From assembly GCA_027485675.1 (NCBI GenBank), contig JAIXQP010000009.1:1-64000 (forward strand): DNA of 64,000 nucleotides, written 5' to 3'. The stretch is from Terriglobales bacterium. GTDB taxonomy: Bacteria > Acidobacteriota > Terriglobia > Bryobacterales > Bryobacteraceae. The position numbers and the translations under genes were made by a program. Below the pieces are notes generated by a model. That model had not been told where the DNA came from, did no database searches, and saw only the letters and a list, made by a program, of their open reading frames with translations. Below, one piece after another: positions 58,534 through 64,000 of this stretch. How positions within the stretch are numbered: the first letter of the stretch is position 1; each line of letters begins with the position of its first letter.

Positions 58534-59248
58534 GCTCTGGCTCACCGCCCTCTTCAACGACCACTTGGCCGGGCTCGGCAACTCGATTCTTTCGGCGGTG
58601 GGTTTACAAACCCACGCGCGGCCCTGGGCCAACTACATCACCATGGAGATCCTGGTGGCGTTTTTCATCGTGATTCTGTTCACGATTGCCAAGAGCTCGT
58701 TTTCGATGACGGCGCCGGGCAAGTTGCAGCACGTTCTGGAGGCGACCTACGAGTTCCTCTACGAGCAGGCGCACGACAACATCCACGAGGGCTACAAGAA
58801 GTACATTCCGATTGCCGGGACGTTTTTCCTGTTCGTCCTGTTCTCGAATCTGTTAGGCGTGATTCCGAGCTTTGAATCGCCGACGATGTATCCGTATGTG
58901 CCGGCGGGAATAGCGCTGCTTGCGTTTCTGTACTACAACATCCAGGGCCTGCGGGCGCACGGCGGCAGCTACATTCATCAGTTTCTCGGTCCCGTGTGGT
59001 GGTTGTGGCCGTTGATGTTCCCGATTGAGCTCGTCAGCCACGCCGCCCGCCCGATTTCGTTGACGATTCGTCTGTTCGCCAATATGTTCGCTGGCGAGCA
59101 GGTGACGCTGGTCTTCCTCGGCCTGGTGCCGCTGGTGGTTCCCGTGGCTTTCATGGGACTGCACGTTTTCGTTTCTGTGATTCAGGCTTATGTTTTTGCC
59201 CTGCTGACGCTGATCTACATTGGCGCGGCGGTGGGCGACGAGCACTAA
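58517..59248 (+). CDS. atpB: F0 ATP synthase subunit a
   Basis: A 243-aa membrane subunit of the proton/ion channel. Conserved sites: FLFVLFSNLLGVIPSF, the essential stator Arg in RPISLTIRLFANMFAGEQ, and the C-terminal LHVFVSVIQAYVFALLTLIYIGAAV. It forms the ion half-channels against the c-ring. The ATG lies within the atpI 3' end. A 106-base gap separates it from atpE; the gap holds no gene and only the atpE ribosome site is obvious. Confidence 0.94.
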   Translation: MHESHELWLTALFNDHLAGLGNSILSAVGLQTHARPWANYITMEILVAFFIVILFTIAKSSFSMTAPGKLQHVLEATYEFLYEQAHDNIHEGYKKYIPIAGTFFLFVLFSNLLGVIPSFESPTMYPYVPAGIALLAFLYYNIQGLRAHGGSYIHQFLGPVWWLWPLMFPIELVSHAARPISLTIRLFANMFAGEQVTLVFLGLVPLVVPVAFMGLHVFVSVIQAYVFALLTLIYIGAAVGDEH

Positions 59249-59354
59249 AGGTTTTCATTCGGCATTACCCCGCGCCAGTGTGAGCCCTCCCCGTCCCAAC
59301 GGAGGAACGGAACCACCTCCTGAGCGCAATTTATACCCAAGGAGCAACACCCCA

Positions 59355-59633
59355 ATGTTCGGAAAAATGTTCGTTCTGGCCTTCGTATTGATGGCCTTCG
59401 CGATCCCCTCGATGGCTGCCGACGGCGGCATCGTTCTCACCAGCGCGTTCTCGATGGCGATTGCCTCGGGCCTTTGCGCTCTCGGCCAGGGCAAGGCGAT
59501 TGCCGGCGCTGTCGAAGCCATTGCGCGGAACCCTGGCGCGGCTACGGCCATCCGTGGTCTCGGCCTGCTCGGCATCGTCTTCATCGAGTCGCTGGCGCTG
59601 TTCACCCTCGTTATCGTTTTCGCGAAGGGCTAA
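59355..59633 (+). CDS. atpE: F0 ATP synthase subunit c
   Basis: A 92-aa c-subunit. A leader-like N-terminus (MFVLAFVLMAFAIPSMA) precedes the two-helix hairpin. The loop is EAIARNP and the ion-binding carboxylate is E78 in VFIESLALFTLV. Q45 (LGQGKA) and S79 align with sodium ligands of sodium-type rings, but the Thr and Tyr that complete that site are Leu80 and Phe83. AAGGAG lies nine bases before ATG 59355. A strong hairpin terminator follows, so the b, delta and F1 subunits must be elsewhere. Confidence 0.93.
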   Translation: MFGKMFVLAFVLMAFAIPSMAADGGIVLTSAFSMAIASGLCALGQGKAIAGAVEAIARNPGAATAIRGLGLLGIVFIESLALFTLVIVFAKG

Positions 59634-59640
59634 TTCTCTT

Positions 59641-59686
59641 AGGGCGCGGCGCTCCGTGGTACGGGGCCGCCGCGCCCTTCGTGTTT
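59641..59686 (+). terminator. hairpin terminator after atpE
   Basis: AGGGCGCGGCG (59641-59651) pairs with CGCCGCGCCCT (59668-59678); inside, CCGT and ACGG form a second short stem. A T-rich stretch (TCGTGTTTCT) follows. It ends the F0 operon only about a dozen bases before the next start codon. Confidence 0.82.
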
Positions 59687-59690
59687 CTAT

Positions 59691-60437
59691 ATGCTGAAAA
59701 TTCAGGGCATTCTCGTTCCGGTTTCGACTCCGTTTGATCATCGCGGCGATGTCTATAAAGCCAAGCTGAAGAGTAACGTTGAGCGGCTGAATGCGATCAG
59801 CCTGGCCGGTTATGTGGCAGGCGATCCGTTGCTGACGGCCGAAGAGAAGGCGCTGGTGTGGGAGTTGGTGGCGGCGAGCGCGAAGCCGGGGAAGCTGTTG
59901 GGCGCGGCGGCATCGGCGCCGAGTGTACGGGAGACGGTGGCCTTGGCGAATCGCGCGGCGGAGTTGGGATATCAGTTCGCGTTGGTGCGGGCCGCGACGG
60001 AGTATGCCGGGGAGACGCGGTCGCTTTATTACCGGGCCGTCGCGGACGGGGCTCGGATTCCCGTGGTGGTGGACGGAGAGCCGGCGCCGGAGCATCCGAA
60101 CATTTTGCGGCTGGCGTTGACGCAGGATTCGGCGAACCTGTTCGCGGCGTTCAAGTCCGGCGCCGGGGCGGCGCTGGTGGCCGTGGCGAACGCGATTCCC
60201 TATTCGGTGCAACTGATCTGGGAGGCCTACCGGCAGCGCGAGGACGAGGCCGGCCTAGACTGGCAGGAGCGGATCCGGCCACTGGTGGCGCTGGTAGAGG
60301 CGCACGGAGTGGCGGCGTTGAAGTGCGCGATGGATTTCAATAGCTACTATGGCGGGGCGCCACGGCTGCCGTTTACGCCGGTCGCCGAGTGGATCAAGCC
60401 GTTGATTACGGCGGCGCTGCACGATCTCAAGAGTTGA
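59691..60437 (+). CDS. DapA-like (dihydrodipicolinate synthase family) protein lacking catalytic residues
   Basis: A 248-aa TIM barrel related to DHDPS/N-acetylneuraminate lyase, about 40-50 residues shorter than active enzymes. The fold-typical start GILVPVSTPFDHRGDVY and LTAEEKALVWELV are present. However, the GTTGE-type loop reads YVAGDPLL, the YNVP segment with the proton-relay Tyr reads VVVDGEPA, and no Lys occupies the Schiff-base strand. It is probably not an aldolase and may be a binding or regulatory relative. It starts 13 bases after the atpE terminator hairpin. Confidence 0.72.
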   Translation: MLKIQGILVPVSTPFDHRGDVYKAKLKSNVERLNAISLAGYVAGDPLLTAEEKALVWELVAASAKPGKLLGAAASAPSVRETVALANRAAELGYQFALVRAATEYAGETRSLYYRAVADGARIPVVVDGEPAPEHPNILRLALTQDSANLFAAFKSGAGAALVAVANAIPYSVQLIWEAYRQREDEAGLDWQERIRPLVALVEAHGVAALKCAMDFNSYYGGAPRLPFTPVAEWIKPLITAALHDLKS

Positions 60438-60451
60438 TATGATCGGGTTCC

Positions 60452-60850
60452 ATGAAAACGCTACTAGGATTGATTATGCTTGCAGCCACTAGCTTCGGCC
60501 AGGCCGAAATGGAGATTAAGGCGGTGCACGCCGAGTATGTGAAGGCCGCCAAGGCCGGCGACACGGCGACGCTCGATAAGCTGTTTGCGCCGGAGTTGCA
60601 GTATAGCCACTCGAATGCGCTGCTCGAAGATAAAGCTACCGCGGTGGCGGCTCTCGCCAAGGGGAAGCCGAACTTTCAGGTGCACAGCGAAGAGATCAAG
60701 GTGTACGGGAAGACGGCGGTCACCCGGGCCCGCGTGACTTCGATTGCGAGCCCGAACATTGAGATGACCGTGCTGCTCGTTTGGGTCAAGAACGGCAAGC
60801 AGTGGCAGTTGGTGCAGCGGCAGACGACGCGGCTGCCGGCCAAGAGCTAG
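60452..60850 (+). CDS. exported DUF4440 / NTF2-like protein
   Basis: A 132-aa protein with a signal peptide (TLLGLIMLAATSFGQ). The mature domain EIKAVHAEYVKAAKAGDTATLDKLFAPELQYSHSN followed by AVTRARVTSI and VLLVWVKNGKQWQLVQRQTT is the cone-shaped NTF2/SnoaL fold of DUF4440. Such domains bind small ligands or act as isomerases; no function can be given here. TATGAT at 60438-60443 lies eight bases before the ATG. Its stop overlaps the convergent gene (CTAG). Confidence 0.85.
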   Translation: MKTLLGLIMLAATSFGQAEMEIKAVHAEYVKAAKAGDTATLDKLFAPELQYSHSNALLEDKATAVAALAKGKPNFQVHSEEIKVYGKTAVTRARVTSIASPNIEMTVLLVWVKNGKQWQLVQRQTTRLPAKS

Positions 60851-62076
60851 ATGTAGGCAACCGAGCCGTCGACGTGGTAATCGAAGCCACGGCGCCACGG
60901 CTTGGGCGGCATCCGGCGGAGGGCGTCCTCATTGAGTTCGACGCCCCAGCCGGGCTTGGTGGGGAGCGGGATATAGCCGTCCTTGACCATGAGGGGATCC
61001 TTGAGGAGATCCTTGCGTGGGGAGACGTCGTCGGGGTGGTATTCGAGGACGAAGAAGTTGGGGGTCGCCGCGGCGAAGTGGACGTTGACGACCGTGGCGA
61101 GCGGCCCCATGGGGTTGTGCGGGGCGACCATGACGTAGTGGGCTTCGGCCATGGCGGCGATCTTGCGCATCTCCCATAAGCCGCCGCAGACGCAGATATC
61201 GGGTTGGATGATATCGAGCGACTGGTTGGCGAGGATCTTGCGGAACTCGTGGCGGGTGTAGTTGCATTCGCCGCTGGCGAGGGGGATGTTGACGTGGTCA
61301 GCTAGCTTCCCCATGGCGTCCTCGTTTTCGGGGCGGATGGGTTCTTCAAGCCACGCGGGGTGGTAGGGCTCGATGGCCTTGGCGAGGCGGACGGCGCGGC
61401 TGACTTCGAGGAAGCGGGCGTGGATGTCGCAGCCGAGATCGACATCGGGGCCGACGGCTTCGCGGACGGCGCGGACGCGGTTGGCGGCGCCGAGGGTGAC
61501 GGCGTTGTAGGAGATCTGGTTGTCGCGGGGCGGCTGGGGGCGCATCTTGAGGCAGGTGTAGCCGTATTTGGCGACGAGGGCTTTGGCGTTGGCGGCGATC
61601 TCATCGGGGGTGTTGCCGCTGACCGATTGGTAGACCCGAATCTTTTCGCGGACCTTGCCGCCGAGGAGCATGTAGACGGGGAGGCCGGCGGACTTGCCGG
61701 CGATGTCCCAGAGGGCGTGTTCGATGCCGGAGATGGCGGCGTTGACGACGAGCCCGCCGGGGAAGCGGGTGAAGTTCATCATCATGTTGTACAGGTGCTC
61801 GATGTTGCGAGGGTCCTGGCCCACCAGCCAGCTTTTGAAGTCGGCGACGACGGCGGCGGTGGCTTCATCGGGGCCGCAGGAGTAGGCTTCGCCGATGCCG
61901 GTGTGGCCCTGGTCGGTTTCGACTTTGACGAAGCAGGTGTTTCGGCTGCCGGTGCCGACGAGGATGGTCTTGATGTCGGTGATCTTGAGGGCGGGCCGTC
62001 CGCCGGGCTGGGCGGCTTGGAGCGCGGGTACGGCGCTGGCGGCGAGGGCATGTTCAAAGAAGGCGCGGCGTTTCAT
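60847..62076 (-). CDS. enolase-superfamily sugar-acid dehydratase (mandelate racemase/MLE)
   Basis: A 409-aa protein with a twin-Arg-like leader (KRRAFFEHALAASAVPALQA) that is rare for this usually cytosolic family. It has the MR-type N-terminal capping domain (LVGTGSRNTCFVKVETDQGHTG) and a barrel with metal ligands in CDIHAR (Asp, with His), LEEPIRPEN (Glu) and SGECNYTR (Glu), and catalytic His in VAPHNPMGP. The DxH motif resembles galactonate dehydratase-type enzymes. A TAGAAT box lies ten bases before the ATG. It may process sugar acids outside the cytoplasm. Confidence 0.85.
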   Translation of the reverse strand: MKRRAFFEHALAASAVPALQAAQPGGRPALKITDIKTILVGTGSRNTCFVKVETDQGHTGIGEAYSCGPDEATAAVVADFKSWLVGQDPRNIEHLYNMMMNFTRFPGGLVVNAAISGIEHALWDIAGKSAGLPVYMLLGGKVREKIRVYQSVSGNTPDEIAANAKALVAKYGYTCLKMRPQPPRDNQISYNAVTLGAANRVRAVREAVGPDVDLGCDIHARFLEVSRAVRLAKAIEPYHPAWLEEPIRPENEDAMGKLADHVNIPLASGECNYTRHEFRKILANQSLDIIQPDICVCGGLWEMRKIAAMAEAHYVMVAPHNPMGPLATVVNVHFAAATPNFFVLEYHPDDVSPRKDLLKDPLMVKDGYIPLPTKPGWGVELNEDALRRMPPKPWRRGFDYHVDGSVAYI

Positions 62077-62201
62077 CGTGCCGCGAATTCTATCAGAGCG
62101 GGCGAGGGGCCGGGGTGCGTGTCCGCATTCATAAACCCTATCGGCGGCATTCGAATTTTTAATTGGCGATGCGCCGCAAGGGGTCGATAGCCTGTAAGTA
62201 G

Positions 62202-62235
62202 ATCGTTAAGTTCAACACAGAAGTGAACTAACGAT
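62202..62235. repeat. inverted repeat in the gap before the barrel protein gene
   Basis: ATCGTTAAGTTCA (62202-62214) and TGAACTAACGAT (62224-62235) are reverse complements apart from one extra A. The 268-base gap between 62077 and 62347 is relatively AT-rich and otherwise holds only a GAGGA ribosome site near its end. It could be an operator or a leader hairpin. Confidence 0.5.
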
Positions 62236-62347
62236 TCCCTCTCAAGGCCCCTCAACACCCTCTCATCGTTCCTTAGAGTCTCCCTGTTGGCGACTCCTCC
62301 AGTAAGTTCCTTCCAATCAATTTTTTAACGAGGATCCGATTTCCGTG

Positions 62348-63112
62348 ATGAGACCTTTTCTGTCACTCGCGCCTCTGTGCGCACTCATGACATTTGTGCA
62401 GCCGCTGGCTGCGCAATCGCCGAATCCGCCTAAGGCGAATTACCGGATTGCTATGAACCAGGATAGCTTCTTTGGTTTTTACCCCACTGTTTATGGGGCC
62501 TTTCGCCTGAATAACCGGCTTGATGCCACGGCCTATGGCATCTTCTGGACTACCCCTTCGTTCGGTACCGGCGGCGGTGGCGGTTTGTGGACCGAGGCCG
62601 GTGGTGGCGTCAATATCAAAACGTTTGATGGTAAGTGGACGTTTACCCCACAACTTGGCATTCTGAACGGCAAGCTGTTGTCGAACGGAAACTTCCCCAT
62701 GGCGTTTGAGGGCATTGTGCCGAACATCACTTCCAACGTGAATACCAAGCGGGCCGAGGGGGAGTTCTACATGGGCCGTTACACCGCACTGCGCACCGGC
62801 CGCGTTCCGGGTCCCAACAACGCGTTGGTAGCGGCGGGAGTTCAGAACAACTTCCTGCACTGGTGGATCAATGGCGGAGTGAAGGTTTCGAGCGCCTTCA
62901 GTGTGGGTATGCATTACGAGTCTCTCGGTTCCAATCCGAGCAGCGGTCCCTCGTCGAGCGTCTACCGCTGGCTGGGGCCCTATGTGCAGGCGAATCTGAC
63001 GAGCGGCTTTTCGCTGCGCTTCACGGCCGGACCGGACGTGCAGGACCGGCGCCCAACGGACGGCACCGGCTCTTTTTACAAAATGACTGCGGTGTATAAC
63101 TTCTCGCAGTAG
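62348..63112 (+). CDS. outer-membrane barrel-like protein (DUF6733-like)
   Basis: A 254-aa exported protein. A signal peptide (LCALMTFVQPLAAQ) precedes a Gly/aromatic-rich, beta-strand pattern: ANYRIAMNQDSFFGFYPTVY, NRLDATAYGIFWTTPSFGTG, WTFTPQLGILNGKLLS, EGEFYMGRYTALRTGR and VYRWLGPYVQANLT, ending in KMTAVYNFSQ. From memory the pattern is like DUF6733 proteins, often found beside BBP2-type porins, as here. GAGGA at 62330-62334 would also allow the GTG at 62345. The base composition is less extreme than in its neighbours. Confidence 0.78.
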   Translation: MRPFLSLAPLCALMTFVQPLAAQSPNPPKANYRIAMNQDSFFGFYPTVYGAFRLNNRLDATAYGIFWTTPSFGTGGGGGLWTEAGGGVNIKTFDGKWTFTPQLGILNGKLLSNGNFPMAFEGIVPNITSNVNTKRAEGEFYMGRYTALRTGRVPGPNNALVAAGVQNNFLHWWINGGVKVSSAFSVGMHYESLGSNPSSGPSSSVYRWLGPYVQANLTSGFSLRFTAGPDVQDRRPTDGTGSFYKMTAVYNFSQ

Positions 63113-63142
63113 GGGAGGGTAAGGAGTCCCTGGAAGAGTAAC

Positions 63143-64000
63143 TTACTGGCCGAAGAAAGCGACGAGGCCGATCAGAAGGGTATTCTGCGACTTAGCGCTG
63201 GCATTCTCGTTGCCCCGGTCATAGAAGGGCTGATTCGACCAATCGCGGCGATACTCGAGCCGGCTCAGGAGGCCCTGCATCCACTTATACTCGCCCGTCA
63301 TGGTGAAGGTGTTCAGCTTCTGGGCTTGGCCGGTGATGAATCCGTCGCGATCGTTGTAGTACTCGTAACGGGGGGTGAAGGCGATGGTCTTCGAGAGCTG
63401 GAACTTGGACGCCACACCGATGGCAACCCAGGTGTCGCTGCCGGTGGTCAACCGCTTGTCCCGGCCGTAATCGAAGTTGATGTACATCGAAGTTTTGTCG
63501 TTGGGATTGATGTTGAGGACGGTGTCGTAGAAGTTGCGGAAGCCTTCGTTTGTGCCGGTCTTTTCGGGTCCGGTGTAGTAGTTGTTGAACCAGGAGACTT
63601 TCGAACCGGTCCAGGCGGTGGTGAAGCCGAGGGTCTTGCCGGTGTTGTTGTCTTCGACGTTATTCCAGCCGTTGACGAGTTGGACGCCGGCGGAGAAGGA
63701 TTTCGTGAGGGGTTTGGTGACGCGCAGGCCGGTGTGGTAATAGGGGCCGTTGGCGTACAGGTAGCCGCGGGAGTAGTTCCAGCCGAGGTGGGTTTCGGTG
63801 AGTTCGGCGCCGGCGGAGGTGTAGAATTTGCCGAAGTCGATCTGGAGGCCGCCGGCGTTCTTGGGTTTGAGGCTGACGAAGGCTTGCGGGATGTAGTTGA
63901 CGATGCCGGCGCCGGAGGGCTCGGTGGCGTGGAAGACGTCCCAGGCGCGGCCGAAGCCGATGTCGAGGGTGAAGCCGACGGGGTCGGCGTCATGAGTAAG
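63143..64000 (-). CDS. outer-membrane beta-barrel porin (BBP2/OmpL-like), C-terminal part
   Basis: An open frame of 285 codons continuing beyond the window on the minus strand; no start is visible inside the window. Repeated amphipathic strands can be read: GIVNYIPQAFVSLKPK, GLQIDFGKFYTSAGAE, YHTGLRVTKPLTKSFSAGVQ, LGFTTAWTGSKVSWFNNYY, SKTIAFTPRYEYYND and LNTFTMTGEYKWMQGLLSR, ending LLIGLVAFFGQ. This matches the putative beta-barrel porin-2 family. It converges on the DUF6733-like gene with a 30-base gap. Confidence 0.85.
   Translation of the reverse strand, partial: LTHDADPVGFTLDIGFGRAWDVFHATEPSGAGIVNYIPQAFVSLKPKNAGGLQIDFGKFYTSAGAELTETHLGWNYSRGYLYANGPYYHTGLRVTKPLTKSFSAGVQLVNGWNNVEDNNTGKTLGFTTAWTGSKVSWFNNYYTGPEKTGTNEGFRNFYDTVLNINPNDKTSMYINFDYGRDKRLTTGSDTWVAIGVASKFQLSKTIAFTPRYEYYNDRDGFITGQAQKLNTFTMTGEYKWMQGLLSRLEYRRDWSNQPFYDRGNENASAKSQNTLLIGLVAFFGQ

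Noticed and set aside
1-64000. CRISPR arrays, insertion sequences, prophage or restriction and defence islands
   Set aside because: No spaced direct repeats, transposase, integrase, phage or nuclease-defence genes were seen; the secreted RNase T2 is a nutritional enzyme type.

Overview
The window looks like chromosomal DNA of an Acidobacteriota member, most likely Bryobacterales/Solibacterales. This is inferred from gene content. There are three very large Oar-type TonB-dependent receptors with an N-terminal carboxypeptidase-regulatory domain, a VWFA-related protein of the acidobacterial type, two PSCyt/PSD-type cytochrome modules (DUF1592-DUF1552 and DUF1549/DUF1553-DUF1501), many Tat-exported hydrolases, a DUF4380 protein next to two sulfatases, and high GC throughout. 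No rRNA, phage, insertion sequence or CRISPR array is visible. There is one tRNA gene and no recognisable transcription factor.

Layout. 1-3.3 kb (minus): aroDE fusion, a 60-aa exported protein, an amidase and the start of a prepilin peptidase. 3.4-6.0 kb (plus): PhoD-like phosphatase, CusF-like lipoprotein, cytochrome c'. 6.0-8.6 kb (minus): membrane-fusion adaptor plus two ABC ATPases without a permease. 8.7-15.3 kb: tandem alpha/beta hydrolase, then a DUF1592 cytochrome / DUF1552 module. 15.3-18.4 kb: membrane protein, DHFR-like reductase, PQQ-type sugar dehydrogenase, DUF2200 and a short secreted protein. 18.5-28.5 kb: two TonB receptors flanking small enzymes, then a secreted RNase T2. 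28.6-35.3 kb (plus): thiL, O-methyltransferase, an unknown exported protein, DUF4380 and two cysteine sulfatases. 35.2-41.9 kb: VWFA protein and RluA-family synthase divergent from galU-glycosyltransferase, then a TPP enzyme divergent from galE. 41.9-49.1 kb: secreted amidohydrolase, S41 peptidase, aquaporin and a third TonB receptor. 49.2-54.6 kb: ABC ATPase, tRNA(CAU), a DUF1549/DUF1553 + DUF1501 module, TerC. 54.7-59.6 kb (plus): a tightly coupled operon of redox membrane fusion protein, hemD, exported FMN hydroxyacid oxidase, hexaheme cytochrome and the F0 genes atpZ-atpI-atpB-atpE. 59.7-64 kb: degenerate DapA-like protein, DUF4440 protein, enolase-superfamily dehydratase, and two outer-membrane barrel proteins, the last cut by the window edge.

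Themes. The gene set suits an oligotrophic heterotroph that degrades complex carbohydrates (sulfatases, esterase, sugar dehydrogenase, TonB uptake) and has an envelope rich in cytochromes. Many genes overlap by 4 bases (ATGA/GTGA), which implies translational coupling. Several genes carry a -10-like hexamer only 6-10 bases before an ATG or GTG and no Shine-Dalgarno, which suggests leaderless mRNAs. Divergent pairs can be only 14-25 bases apart, and at rluD/galU the two -10 boxes overlap. Strand composition flips from C-rich to G-rich on the plus strand between about 35 and 42 kb, as expected near a replication origin or at an inversion boundary.
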